From Tessaracoccus flavus (lineage in GTDB: Bacteria > Actinomycetota > Actinomycetes > Propionibacteriales > Propionibacteriaceae), in NCBI RefSeq assembly GCF_001997295.1, contig NZ_CP019605.1:1240001-1304000 (forward strand): a stretch of 64,000 nucleotides of DNA. The letters run 5' to 3'. The notes under the pieces were generated by a model, which was not told where the DNA came from, did not search any database, and worked only from the letters and a program-made list of their open reading frames with translations. How positions within the stretch are numbered: the first letter of the stretch is position 1; the number at the start of each line of letters is the position of its first letter. The translations under genes were made by a program, and so were the position numbers. This document shows, in pieces, positions 42,703 to 51,212 of the stretch.

Positions 42703-43380
42703 ATGAGCGCAGAAAAATGGGTTGTGTGCGTTGTATCGTTGATGGTGTCGGCTTTTGCGCTGTCGGCTTGTACGAATCAAGCTGACCGAGCGAGCTTGCC
42801 TGCAAGTGAGGATCATACATCGGCCGGCTCTGAACGCGGCGGCCGAGTGAGTCCAGAACCATCTGCTTCCTCTACGGTCCAGATGGTTGCGGAGGAAGTA
42901 TGGTACGAGACCCTAGAGCAGATGGCAGCTAATAGCGTCGCGGTGGTGACTTTCGAATTGCTGGAGACGGAGTATGGTCTTGTTTATCCGGACTGGTCCT
43001 CTGACGATCCGATGATCAACCCCTACGCGGGGACTGACTTCACTCCGAGTCGGGAAGAGACCGCCGGACGACCGGGAACCTTCCATCATGTTCGAGTGGT
43101 TTCGGTAGCCGCGGGCGACCTCAGCCCAGGAGATGAGATTGTGATCTTGGAAGCGGGCGGCGAGGTTGATGGCGTTATGTACGAAGCGGTGGGTCGACCG
43201 GAATTGACAGAGGTCGAACTCCTGTTCCTCGACGCGACTTCTGAGGATCGATACGTGATCCTGGGGTCACAGGCACGGTTCGCGTCCGATGGTGAAGGTG
43301 GTTACCGTTCTCTAGTGTCTCCCGAGCTGCAAATTACGCCCGATGATCTTGATGAGCTCGCGGAGCTGATCCATTCTTAG
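42703..43380 (+). CDS. Secreted lipoprotein of unknown function
   Basis: A 225-residue protein. The signal peptide KWVVCVVSLMVSAFALSAC ends in a lipobox (LSAC, Cys at about residue 23), followed by a Ser/Thr-rich linker and a mostly beta domain (VWYETLEQMAANSVAVVTFELLETEYGLVYPDW). AGGAGG lies 6 nt before ATG. Codon use is more AT-rich than neighbours, suggesting acquisition. No family recognised. Confidence 0.75.
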   Translation: MSAEKWVVCVVSLMVSAFALSACTNQADRASLPASEDHTSAGSERGGRVSPEPSASSTVQMVAEEVWYETLEQMAANSVAVVTFELLETEYGLVYPDWSSDDPMINPYAGTDFTPSREETAGRPGTFHHVRVVSVAAGDLSPGDEIVILEAGGEVDGVMYEAVGRPELTEVELLFLDATSEDRYVILGSQARFASDGEGGYRSLVSPELQITPDDLDELAELIHS

Positions 43381-43724
43381 CGACTATTCCACCCGGGGGC
43401 TGCCGTCGCGTAGAACGTTGCGTCTCGTCCTCCCGCACTCCATGTGCTGAAACTGACCCGATGGTCTGACAAGTTCGCCGGTAACACCGACAGACTCTGC
43501 AGGACCGGGCTGGGGGAGTGACAGGCGACACGCCGTGCTGCTGAAACGAAATGCCATCGAGCCGTCACGGATGCCACGACCGTGTCACCGATTGCCACGA
43601 GTGATGTCAAAATGCCATTTGATCTGGCACTTCACAGGGGGAGCTCTCGCGCGGCCCTTGATCGAGACAAAGTGACATAATGCAGCTTATCGGACTAGCG
43701 TAAGAGGTCTGCCTGGCGCCTAGC
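43381..43724. other. Gene-free accessory stretch
   Basis: No supportable gene. It contains the 20-bp TGCCA repeat series at 43541-43640, a lower-GC tail and several stop-rich frames. It is likely remnant mobile DNA. Confidence 0.6.
43541..43640. repeat. Four 20-21-bp TGCCA repeats, IS-end-like
   Basis: TGCCA occurs at 43552, 43572, 43593 and 43613 (spacing 20, 21, 20), each in a similar context (CACGGATGCCACGA-like), followed by an inverted CTGGCA at 43624. Multiple short terminal repeats of this period are typical of IS21-family ends, but no transposase is present. Confidence 0.55.
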
Positions 43725-44099
43725 TCACCGCCGCTCGTGACTCCACCTGCGCAGTGCGTCAGCGATCTCACGTAGGTCGGCCTGTCCCGACGCGACGGCG
43801 ATGACGAGGTCGTACGCGTCGTCGTCGGGCGCATCCACCTCAAGCCCGTTGATGTCCAGGAACACGATCGCCGCCAGCCACCCGAGACGTTTGTTCCCGT
43901 CGATCAGGGCGTAGTTGCGGACAAGCGACTCCATGATGGCCGCTGCCTTAACACTGATGTCAGGATAAGCATCGGTGCCCCAGAGGCTCGACGTCGGCCG
44001 ATGCGCCGCTGATTCCAGCAATCCGACATCGCGGACCGGGCCCACTCCCAAATCGTCGATCAGGAGCAACAGATCCTCGAGTGTCAGATATTCAGTCAC
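43725..44099 (-). CDS. doc: Doc/Fic-family toxin
   Basis: A 124-residue Doc-like toxin. The Fic core reads NYALIDGNKRLGWLA, where the first motif position is Tyr (Y63) rather than the usual catalytic His; the later GNKR is intact. Doc proteins phosphorylate EF-Tu and arrest translation. The GTG start overlaps the antitoxin stop (GTGA), the normal toxin-antitoxin arrangement. The missing His may inactivate it. Confidence 0.88.
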   Translation of the reverse strand: MTEYLTLEDLLLLIDDLGVGPVRDVGLLESAAHRPTSSLWGTDAYPDISVKAAAIMESLVRNYALIDGNKRLGWLAAIVFLDINGLEVDAPDDDAYDLVIAVASGQADLREIADALRRWSHERR

Positions 44100-44299
44100 T
44101 GGCCGAGGCGATCCAGAAGGTCTGCGTACCGCGCCCGCGCTCTAGCGGATGCCCCGGTCATCCTGGCCTCGTGGCCACGCCGCTCGGCAGCCTCGTGAAT
44201 GGCGCGCACGGTCGCCTCCTGACGGCTCACCCCTTGGGCTTCGGCCAAGGCCGCCAAGGCTCGCTCATCCTCTTCTGACAGTCGCAAGGTCATTGCCAT
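44096..44299 (-). CDS. Ribbon-helix-helix antitoxin of the Doc pair
   Basis: A 67-residue protein. MAMTLRLSEEDERALAALAEAQGVSRQEATVRAIHEAA is a ribbon-helix-helix fold; the charged C-terminal tail would bind the toxin. It is transcribed with and overlaps the toxin gene by 4 nt. Probably autoregulates the operon. Confidence 0.85.
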   Translation of the reverse strand: MAMTLRLSEEDERALAALAEAQGVSRQEATVRAIHEAAERRGHEARMTGASARARARYADLLDRLGQ

Positions 44300-44367
44300 G
44301 GCTCTATGGTATCACTGTGGTATCAACACGGCTCATCGGACGTCGACGAGTGGCCCGCGGACCCGAT

Positions 44368-44373
44368 TAAGCT
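44368..44373 (+). promoter_or_regulatory. -10 box of a leaderless promoter (hydrolase at 44380)
   Basis: TAAGCT, 6 nt, GTG at 44380. Confidence 0.45.
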
Positions 44374-44379
44374 AGGCGT

Positions 44380-45165
44380 GTGCCAGACAGCGACGCTCCG
44401 GAGATCACCCACCAGTCCGCTGAGCACTGGTTCATCTGCGATGACTATGAACTGCGCATCCTGGAATTCGACGGCCCGGGCGGCACGGTGCCGACATTTG
44501 TGCTGGTGCATGGCATCGGAGTCAGTTCGCTCTACATGGCTCCGCTCGCGGAGAAGCTCGCCGCACACGGCCGCGTCCTGCTCATGGATCTGCCGGGCTT
44601 CGGGGGCGTTCCGCAGCCCGAGGACGACCTCGACGTCGAGGGCTTCGCCCGGGTGATCCGATCCGGCCTCGAGGCGCTGAAGGCGTCTCGAGTGGTGATG
44701 ATCGGTCATTCGATGGGTGCCCAGTTCGTCGTCGAGTTGGCGCTCCTGGCACCCGAGTTCGGTGGACGCGTTGTCCTGGTGGCCCCCGTCGTGCCTCCGG
44801 GCAGCCGGGACACGCGGACCGTTCTCGCCGACTTCATCCGGTCCAGCTTCTCTGAGCGCCTCCCTGCGGCGATGCTGTCAGTGCAGGGGTACCTCCAAAC
44901 GGCACCGTCGTGGGTCGCCGCCGTCTTCCCGGCGATGCTCGAGTACAGAATCGAACGTAGGATCGAGGGGCTCAAGGGTCGCCTCGCAATCCTCCGGGGC
45001 GACGAGGACGTCCTCTGCACCGACGAATGGGTCGATGAGCTCGCACGGGCTGCCCGCGGCTGCGAGGTGACGACGACGTTGGTCGAGGGAGCGTCCCACC
45101 AGGTGGTGGTGGACCATGCCGACTGGGTCGTGGCGGCCGCACTCGATGTGTGTGAGACGGCATGA
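44380..45165 (+). CDS. Alpha/beta hydrolase
   Basis: A 261-residue hydrolase. The first strand LVHGIGVSSLYM provides the oxyanion hole, GHSMGAQFVVEL carries the Ser nucleophile, and LRGDEDVLCTDEW and EGASHQVVVDH carry the acid and His. Substrate unknown. GTG start follows TAAGCT by 6 nt. The ATGA overlap with the next hydrolase gene suggests they function together. Confidence 0.9.
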   Translation: MPDSDAPEITHQSAEHWFICDDYELRILEFDGPGGTVPTFVLVHGIGVSSLYMAPLAEKLAAHGRVLLMDLPGFGGVPQPEDDLDVEGFARVIRSGLEALKASRVVMIGHSMGAQFVVELALLAPEFGGRVVLVAPVVPPGSRDTRTVLADFIRSSFSERLPAAMLSVQGYLQTAPSWVAAVFPAMLEYRIERRIEGLKGRLAILRGDEDVLCTDEWVDELARAARGCEVTTTLVEGASHQVVVDHADWVVAAALDVCETA

Positions 45166-45851
45166 GAAGGCTCGCGACGATTGCGGCGGACTGGCTCAAC
45201 GTGGCCGTTCGGTGGCCACGCTCGATCCTGGACCGGACTCCCCCGGACGCCTACGACAACGGCGACCGAGTCCCCGTCATCGTGCTACCGGGGATCTGGG
45301 AGCCGTGGCGGTTCATGCTCCCCCTCGCGAAGGTCCTCCACGCTGAGGGTCACCCCATCTATCCGGTCCCAGGTCTGCGGCTGAACGGGGCCCCGCTCGA
45401 TGCGTCGGCCGAGAAGGTCGCCGAGGCACTCTCCGAGCACGACGCCCCCCGTGTCGTGCTGGTTGCCCACAGCAAGGGTGGGCTCGTCGGCAAGCAGCTC
45501 ATGTTGCACCCGAAGGTCGGCCACCGGGTCGCCGGTCTGGTCGCCCTGTGCAGCCCGTTCGGCGGCTCAACGCTCTCGTTACCGGTCCTCGCGCGCACGC
45601 CGCTCGGACTTTTCTCCCCCGCCAACTCGGCGCTGACCGCACTGGCGGCCGAGCAGGCTGTCAACGCCAAGATTGTCTCGATCGGCTCGTCCTACGACGA
45701 GATGGTTCCGAACGGAACCCATCTGGAAGGTGCCCACAACATCACCCTAGAGATGGCTGGCCACTTTCGCCCCCTCGTCTCCCCCTCGGCCCAGCAGCTC
45801 GTGCTGCAGGAGGTCAGACGCTTCGACACCTCGCCTGATCCCGGGCACTAG
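45162..45851 (+). CDS. Esterase/lipase-like alpha/beta hydrolase
   Basis: A 229-residue protein of the lipase class with LPGIWEPWRFMLPLA, a nucleophile elbow AHSKGGLVGK and a C-terminal HxGHF-like segment (EMAGHFRPLVS). It resembles triacylglycerol or phospholipid hydrolases of the EstA/LipB group. Second gene of the pair. Confidence 0.82.
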   Translation: MRRLATIAADWLNVAVRWPRSILDRTPPDAYDNGDRVPVIVLPGIWEPWRFMLPLAKVLHAEGHPIYPVPGLRLNGAPLDASAEKVAEALSEHDAPRVVLVAHSKGGLVGKQLMLHPKVGHRVAGLVALCSPFGGSTLSLPVLARTPLGLFSPANSALTALAAEQAVNAKIVSIGSSYDEMVPNGTHLEGAHNITLEMAGHFRPLVSPSAQQLVLQEVRRFDTSPDPGH

Positions 45852-45886
45852 TTGGGACTGCGCGCACACGCATGGGCTCTGAATCG

Positions 45887-45892
45887 TATGCT
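45887..45892 (+). promoter_or_regulatory. -10 box of a leaderless promoter (EIIA-like gene)
   Basis: TATGCT, 6 nt, ATG at 45899. Confidence 0.5.
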
Positions 45893-45898
45893 CGGGTG

Positions 45899-46348
45899 AT
45901 GCTTGAGGTTCTCGCACCCTGCCCTGGCCATGTCATCGCGATGAGCGAGGTCGACGATCCTGTCTTCAGCGTCGGGGCGGTCGGCCCGGGCGTTGGAATC
46001 GAGCCGAGGCCGGGACAGACGGCGGTGGTCTCCCCCGTCGACGGAGTGCTGATCAAGCTGAGCCCACACGCCTTCATCGTCCTCGTCGACGACGAGATCG
46101 GCGTGCTCGTCCACATCGGTATCAACACGGTCCGCCTCGACGGCGAGGGATTCGAGCTCCTGGCTGCCGAGGGCGATCGCGTGGAGGCCGGCACTCCGGT
46201 CGTCTCCTGGGATCCCGGGTCGATCACCGACCCGGACATGCGCGACACCGTCATCGTCGCGGTCATGGATCAGGAACCCGACTCGCTGAGGATCGACGAG
46301 GTGAACCACGACGTCGACGCCGGAAGGGTGCTCTTCCGTCTCGTCTGA
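45899..46348 (+). CDS. PTS glucose-family EIIA protein
   Basis: A 149-residue EIIA-Glc domain. Both histidines are visible: H57 in SPHAFIVL and the phosphorylated H72 in VLVHIGINTVRLDGEGF. No EI, HPr or EIIBC is nearby, so it is a stand-alone EIIA that may feed a permease encoded elsewhere or act in regulation. ATG at 45899 follows a TATGCT box by 6 nt. Confidence 0.9.
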   Translation: MLEVLAPCPGHVIAMSEVDDPVFSVGAVGPGVGIEPRPGQTAVVSPVDGVLIKLSPHAFIVLVDDEIGVLVHIGINTVRLDGEGFELLAAEGDRVEAGTPVVSWDPGSITDPDMRDTVIVAVMDQEPDSLRIDEVNHDVDAGRVLFRLV

Positions 46349-46355
46349 CGCGCGA

Positions 46356-47126
46356 TCACCAGCAGCAGTAGCCGCCGTCGACGAGCAGGTCCGCTCCGGT
46401 GATGTAGCTGGCGGCGGGGCTGAGCAGGAATGTCACCGGGCCTGCGATCTCGCCGGGTTCGGCAAGGCGCCCCAGCGGCGTCGTGTCCGCGAACTCCGCC
46501 ACGAGGTCGGCCACCTCAGGGCGCTCGTTCATCGGCGTTCGGGTGTAGCCCGGGCTGACGGAGTTCACCCTGATCCCCACTGGAGCCCACTCGACCGCCA
46601 GCGACTTCGTCAGGTGGATGACAGCGGCCTTGCCAGAGTTGTACTGCGCCTGGGTCAGATTCCGGTTGGCGATGGAGCCGGAGATGGATGCGATGTTGAC
46701 GATCGCTCCCCCACCGTTGGCGATCATGGCCCGCCCCTCGGCCTGGCAGGACCAGAACAGGCCGTCCACGTTGGTCTCGTACACCGATCGCCACTGGTCC
46801 GGCGTGATGTCAAGAGCTGGTGTGCCCGCTCCGATGCCAGCGTTGTTGACGGCCAAGGCGAGGGGCCCGAGCTCGCGTTCCACGAGGTCGACGGCGGGCT
46901 GCGCCGCGTGCGGGTCGCGCACGTCCCACTCGACCGGGATCGCGATTCCTCCCTCGTCGGAGATCAGCCGCAGGGTCTCGTCGAGCGAACTCCTGGAGCG
47001 TGCCGTACACGCGACCAGCGCACCCGCATCGGCCAGCGCACGGGCGATGGCCTGACCGATCCCCTTGGACGCACCGGTGACTAGGGCGACCTTCCCCTCG
47101 AGCGAGAACGACACCTTGTCAGCCAC
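46356..47126 (-). CDS. Short-chain dehydrogenase/reductase
   Basis: A 256-residue SDR. The cofactor motif is VTGASKGIGQAIAR, followed by NNAGIGAG and the catalytic Ser (SISGSI) and YNSGK (Tyr and Lys). The end DLLVDGGYCCW is unusual with its two adjacent Cys. It resembles sorbitol/mannitol or 3-oxoacyl dehydrogenases; substrate unknown. GAAAGG upstream of ATG serves as ribosome site. Confidence 0.9.
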   Translation of the reverse strand: MADKVSFSLEGKVALVTGASKGIGQAIARALADAGALVACTARSRSSLDETLRLISDEGGIAIPVEWDVRDPHAAQPAVDLVERELGPLALAVNNAGIGAGTPALDITPDQWRSVYETNVDGLFWSCQAEGRAMIANGGGAIVNIASISGSIANRNLTQAQYNSGKAAVIHLTKSLAVEWAPVGIRVNSVSPGYTRTPMNERPEVADLVAEFADTTPLGRLAEPGEIAGPVTFLLSPAASYITGADLLVDGGYCCW

Positions 47127-47159
47127 AGCACGCCTTTCGTTGATTCACTGACGACAATA

Positions 47160-47192
47160 GAGCCCCGCGCCGCTCACTGCGGCGCGGGGCTC
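47160..47192. terminator. Strong hairpin between SDR and lpdA
   Basis: GAGCCCCGCGCCGC/GCGGCGCGGGGCTC is a perfect 14-bp stem with loop TCACT, about 20 bp after the lpdA stop (minus). Confidence 0.85.
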
Positions 47193-47212
47193 GAGGTTGT
47201 AGCGAGAGCTGA

Positions 47213-48613
47213 TCAGTAGTTGATCATGTGGCCCGCGATGCCCTCGGCGGCCTCCTTGAGCGCCTCGGACAGGGTCGGGTGCGCGTGGATGTTGCGGCCG
47301 ATCTCCTCGGCGGTCAGGTCGTAGGCCTGGGCGAGCGTCAGCTCGGGCAGGAGTTCGGTGACGTCGGGACCGATCATGTGCGCGCCGAGGATCTCGTTGT
47401 AGCGGGCGTCGGCGACGATCTTGACGAAGCCCGAGCCGTCGCCCAGGCCCCAGGCCTTGCCGTTGGCGGCGAACGGGAACTTGCTGACCTTGACGTCGTA
47501 CCCCTTGTCCTTCGCCTGCTGCTCCGTGTAGCCGAAAGAGGCCACCTGCGGCTGGCAGTAGGTGGCGCGCGGGATCATGTCGTAGTTGATGGGCTGGGTT
47601 TCCGCGCCGCCGATCGTCTCGGCCGCGACGACGCCCTGGGCCTCGGCGGTGTGCGCGAGCATGAGCTTGCCCGTGCAGTCTCCGATAGCGAAGATGTGCT
47701 CGACGTTGGTCCGCATGAAGTCGTCGATCGCGATGGCCTTGCGTTCGGTGACTTCCACGCCGGTGTTCTCGAGGCCGAACCCGTCGATGCGCGGCGCGAA
47801 GCCGATGGCGGACAGGAAGCGGTCGGCTTCGAGGACCTTCTGCTCCCCACCGTCGGCAGGGCTTACAGTCACCTTCACCCCGGAGCCGGTGTCCTCGATC
47901 GACTCGACCTTCGTCGAGGTGAGCACCTTGATCCCGAGCTTCTTGTAGGCCTTGGCCAGTTCCGCAGAGATCTCCGCGTCCTCGGTGGGAACCATGCGGT
48001 CGAGGTACTCGACGATCGTGACGTCCGTGCCGAACTGGCTCATCACGAAGGCGAACTCGGTGCCGATGGCGCCGGAGCCGCCGACGATGACCGATCCCGG
48101 GACCTCGTCGGCGAGGATCTGCTCCTCGTACGTGACGACGTTGGCCGAGCGCTCAGTGCCGGGAAGCATGCGGGTGGTGGCGCCCACCGCGATGATGGCG
48201 TTCTTAAAGGTCACCTTCTCCTTCTCGCCGCCATTCAGTTCGACCTCGATCGTGTGGGCGTCGAGGAAGGTGCCCCAGCCGTCGATCTCGGTGATCTTGT
48301 TCTTCTTCATGAGGTAATGGATGCCCTTGGTCATCCGGTCCGAGACCTGGCGGCTGCGCTTGTACGCCTTGGCGTAGTTGAAGCTGACCTCCCCCTCGAT
48401 CCCGAACGTGTCGGCCTCGTGGTTGAAGATGTGGGCCAGTTCGGCGTTGCGCAGCAGCGACTTCGTCGGGATGCAGCCGATGTTGAGGCAGACTCCACCC
48501 CAGTACCGCTTCTCGATCACGGCCACCTTGAGGCCTAGCTGCGAGGCGCGGATGGCGGCCACATAGCCGCCGGGGCCAGCGCCGAGGACAACGACGTCAT
48601 ATTCAGAGCTCAT
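47213..48613 (-). CDS. lpdA: Dihydrolipoyl dehydrogenase
   Basis: A 466-residue E3 subunit of 2-oxo acid dehydrogenases. FAD motif [10 protein letters not shown], redox disulfide [12 protein letters not shown] (C42, C47), NAD motif [10 protein letters not shown], and C-terminal His-Glu [15 protein letters not shown] at 48613 follows TAAGGT by 6 nt, so the gene appears leaderless. It shares the 91-bp divergent region and its palindrome with the HTH-MurA gene. Confidence 0.97.
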   Translation of the reverse strand: MSSEYDVVVLGAGPGGYVAAIRASQLGLKVAVIEKRYWGGVCLNIGCIPTKSLLRNAELAHIFNHEADTFGIEGEVSFNYAKAYKRSRQVSDRMTKGIHYLMKKNKITEIDGWGTFLDAHTIEVELNGGEKEKVTFKNAIIAVGATTRMLPGTERSANVVTYEEQILADEVPGSVIVGGSGAIGTEFAFVMSQFGTDVTIVEYLDRMVPTEDAEISAELAKAYKKLGIKVLTSTKVESIEDTGSGVKVTVSPADGGEQKVLEADRFLSAIGFAPRIDGFGLENTGVEVTERKAIAIDDFMRTNVEHIFAIGDCTGKLMLAHTAEAQGVVAAETIGGAETQPINYDMIPRATYCQPQVASFGYTEQQAKDKGYDVKVSKFPFAANGKAWGLGDGSGFVKIVADARYNEILGAHMIGPDVTELLPELTLAQAYDLTAEEIGRNIHAHPTLSEALKEAAEGIAGHMINY

Positions 48614-48619
48614 GGCACC

Positions 48620-48625
48620 ACCTTA
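48620..48625 (-). promoter_or_regulatory. -10 box of a leaderless promoter (lpdA)
   Basis: TAAGGT on minus, 6 nt, ATG at 48613. Confidence 0.5.
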
Positions 48626-48675
48626 GTGCTCTTCGGAGGCGTTCGCAGACTGCGCGCCACCCGTAGAACCTGGAT

Positions 48676-48695
48676 TTATCTCATGCATGAGATAA
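48676..48695. promoter_or_regulatory. Perfect 20-bp palindrome before the HTH-MurA gene
   Basis: TTATCTCATGCATGAGATAA is perfectly symmetric, centred about 19 bp before the murA start in the lpdA/murA divergent region. Likely operator for the XRE domain encoded immediately downstream. Confidence 0.8.
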
Positions 48696-48704
48696 CCTGT
48701 TGCG

Positions 48705-50243
48705 ATGAGTGCTACGAGTGAGTCGATCGGCCGAATGATCCGCGATGCGCGCATCGCGCGCGGATGGTCGCAGCAGAAACTGGCGGACGAACTTGGTTCG
48801 GTCCAGAGCGCGGTACACCGCATCGAGAACGGCCAGCAGAACCTCTCCCTCAACATGATCGACCGTCTCGCGGAGGCGTTGGACATGCCCCTCATCCAGA
48901 CCGCCACCGAGGGCAGCGTCAACTTCGAGATCCAGGGCGAGGCGCGCCTGTCGGGCCAGATCGATGTGCGTACCTCCAAGAACGCGGCCATGGCGATTCT
49001 GTGCGCCAGCCTGCTCAACAACGGTCGGACAGTCCTGCGCGGCATCGCCCGCATCGAGGAGGTCGACCGCATCAGCGACGTGCTCAAATCGATCGGCGTG
49101 CGCCTCAACTGGATAGGCGATAACGACCTCGAGATCGTGCGCCCCGCGCGCCTCACCCCGGAAACCATCGACGAGCGCGCCGCGAAACGCACGCGCAGCA
49201 TCCTCATGTTCCTCGGCCCGCTCATGCACGAGTTCGACGAGTTCCTCCTGCCCTACGCCGGCGGCTGCGACCTCGGCGCGCGCACGGTCCACCCGCACCT
49301 CTCGGCGCTCAAGCGGCTCGGCCTGGACGTCGAGGCCACCGAGGGCAACTACCACGCCACGGTCAGCACCAACGTCGAGCCCACCCGCAGCGTGACGCTC
49401 ATCGAGCGCGGCGACACCGTCACGGAGAACGCGCTCATGGCAGCGGCCCGCACCCCCGGCGTCACGACGCTGCGCAACGCGTCTGGCAACTACATGGTGC
49501 AGGACCTGTGCTTCTTCCTGCGGCGGCTCGGCGTCGAGATCGACGGGATCGGCACGACGACCCTGACCATCACCGGCGTCGAGCGCATCGACACCGATGT
49601 GGAGTACCACATTTCCGAGGACCCGATCGAGGCGATGACGCTGCTGACTGCCGGCATCGTCACCGGTTCGGAGATCACCGTGCGCCGTTGCCCGATCGAG
49701 TTCCTCGAGGTCGAGTTCGCCGTCCTCGACGAGATGGGTCAGCGTCTCGAGCTGTCGCCGGAATACCGCAGCCACAACGGGGAGACCAGGCTTGTGGACG
49801 TGACCGTCAAGCCCTCGTCGCTGACCGCTCCCCTCGACAAGGTCCACCCGATGCCGTTTCCCGGCCTCAACATCGACAATCTGCCGTTCTTCGCGGTCAT
49901 CTGCGCGACGGCGACGGGCCAGTCGACCATCTACGACTGGGTCTACGACAACCGGGCCATCCACCTCAAGAAGCTGGCTGACCTGGGTGCGAACGTTCAG
50001 CTCATGGACGCCCACCGCCTTCTCATCATCGGCCCGACCCGGTGGCGCGGCCGCAACATCGAGTCGCCCCCGGCTCTGCGTCCCGCGGTCTGTCTGTTGC
50101 TGGCCGCGTTGGCCGCACGCGGCACGACCAACCTCATGGACGTCTACGTGATCAACCGTGGCTACGAGGATCTGCCGCAGCGGCTCAACAAGCTTGGCGC
50201 CAAGATCAACGTCTTCTGGGGCAGCCCCACGTCCGGGGACTGA
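48705..50243 (+). CDS. XRE-type HTH fused to UDP-GlcNAc enolpyruvyltransferase (MurA)
   Basis: A 512-residue fusion. Residues 7-66 form a Cro/C1 HTH (MIRDARIARGWSQQKLADEL, SVQSAVHRIENGQ). Residues about 75-505 form a MurA fold with K92 (TSKNAAMAIL) and the nucleophile C188 in AGGCDLGARTVHPH, as in the first committed step of peptidoglycan synthesis. The PEP-binding Arg/Asp residues have not been checked. A perfect palindrome abuts the start. It may be an autoregulated enzyme or a UDP-GlcNAc sensor (inference). Confidence 0.88.
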   Translation: MSATSESIGRMIRDARIARGWSQQKLADELGSVQSAVHRIENGQQNLSLNMIDRLAEALDMPLIQTATEGSVNFEIQGEARLSGQIDVRTSKNAAMAILCASLLNNGRTVLRGIARIEEVDRISDVLKSIGVRLNWIGDNDLEIVRPARLTPETIDERAAKRTRSILMFLGPLMHEFDEFLLPYAGGCDLGARTVHPHLSALKRLGLDVEATEGNYHATVSTNVEPTRSVTLIERGDTVTENALMAAARTPGVTTLRNASGNYMVQDLCFFLRRLGVEIDGIGTTTLTITGVERIDTDVEYHISEDPIEAMTLLTAGIVTGSEITVRRCPIEFLEVEFAVLDEMGQRLELSPEYRSHNGETRLVDVTVKPSSLTAPLDKVHPMPFPGLNIDNLPFFAVICATATGQSTIYDWVYDNRAIHLKKLADLGANVQLMDAHRLLIIGPTRWRGRNIESPPALRPAVCLLLAALAARGTTNLMDVYVINRGYEDLPQRLNKLGAKINVFWGSPTSGD

Positions 50244-50267
50244 GCCCGACCGTCGTCCGCGACGGCG

Positions 50268-51122
50268 TCACCGCAGCGGCCGGGCCTCGAAGCGGTGGCG
50301 CGGGGCGACGATGTCGTCCTGCGCAGCCACGAGGCGCAGCTCTCGGTGACCCACGCGCGTGGTGTGTTCCAGGATCGAGTAGACGATCGACGCCGTGGCG
50401 CCCAGCGCCTCCGAGACGTCCCGGCTGCGCAGCCAGTGGGCGAGGAACATCGCTGTGGTGAGGTCTCCCGACCCGGTGAACGTGCGGTCGAGAACTGGAG
50501 TTTCGACGATCCACGCGCCGTCGTCGCTCACGCCGATCATCCGCATCGCATCGTCGCCGAGGTCCTCCCCCACCACCGACGTGACCACGACGACCGACGG
50601 CCCGCGCTGCCGCAGCTCGTCCACGGCCCCCAGCACCTCGGACAGGGTCGAGGTGGGGTGTCCAGTGAGGAATTCGAGCTCGAACAGGTTCGGAGTCATG
50701 ATGTCGGCGCGCGCCACCACGTGGTCGCGCCAGAACTCCGGGATTCCGGGGCGGGCGTAAAAGCCGCGATCCGCGTCGCCCATGACCGGATCCGCGCAGA
50801 AGACTGCGTCCGGGTTCTGCTCGCGGATGAGCGCCGCGGAATCGAGGATGACCTGCCCCACCTCGGGTGTGCCCAGATAGCCACACAGCAGCGCATCCGC
50901 CTGATTCAGCACGCCCCGGTCGTTGACCCCCTGCACCACCTCCCACACGTCGGCGGCAGGGATGAGCGGGCCGCGCCAGGCACCGTAGCCGGTGTGGTTG
51001 GAGAAGTTGACGGTGTACACCGGCCACACGTCAACTCCCAGCCTCTGAAGCGGGAAGACGGCTGAGGAGTTGCCTGCGTGCCCGTAGGCCACGGCGGACT
51101 GGATCGACATCACGGTTGTCAC
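50268..51122 (-). CDS. pdxY: Pyridoxal kinase
   Basis: A 284-residue ribokinase-fold pyridoxal kinase. N-terminal SIQSAVAYGHAGNSSAVFPLQRLG, VDVWPVYTVNFSNHTGY, and the anion-hole GSGDLTTAMFLA with catalytic Asp. Converts pyridoxal to PLP in salvage. The start is GTG at 51122 or the ATG four codons later (MSIQSAV). No strong ribosome site. Confidence 0.93.
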   Translation of the reverse strand: MTTVMSIQSAVAYGHAGNSSAVFPLQRLGVDVWPVYTVNFSNHTGYGAWRGPLIPAADVWEVVQGVNDRGVLNQADALLCGYLGTPEVGQVILDSAALIREQNPDAVFCADPVMGDADRGFYARPGIPEFWRDHVVARADIMTPNLFELEFLTGHPTSTLSEVLGAVDELRQRGPSVVVVTSVVGEDLGDDAMRMIGVSDDGAWIVETPVLDRTFTGSGDLTTAMFLAHWLRSRDVSEALGATASIVYSILEHTTRVGHRELRLVAAQDDIVAPRHRFEARPLR

Positions 51123-51212
51123 CCGCTCATCTTTGCATCATTTTCGCAAGCTTCGGCCATAGGCTGATCGCGGCTGGCGAACGTTCTCATCGCTCCCATA
51201 GGATGCGTGGGT

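Noticed and set aside
43541..43640. CRISPR array
   Set aside because: Repeats are 20-21 bp with no unique spacers of CRISPR length and no cas genes nearby.
45852..45898. Longer EIIA start at 45872
   Set aside because: It lacks a ribosome site; ATG 45899 fits the 6-nt leaderless spacing and the family N-terminus.
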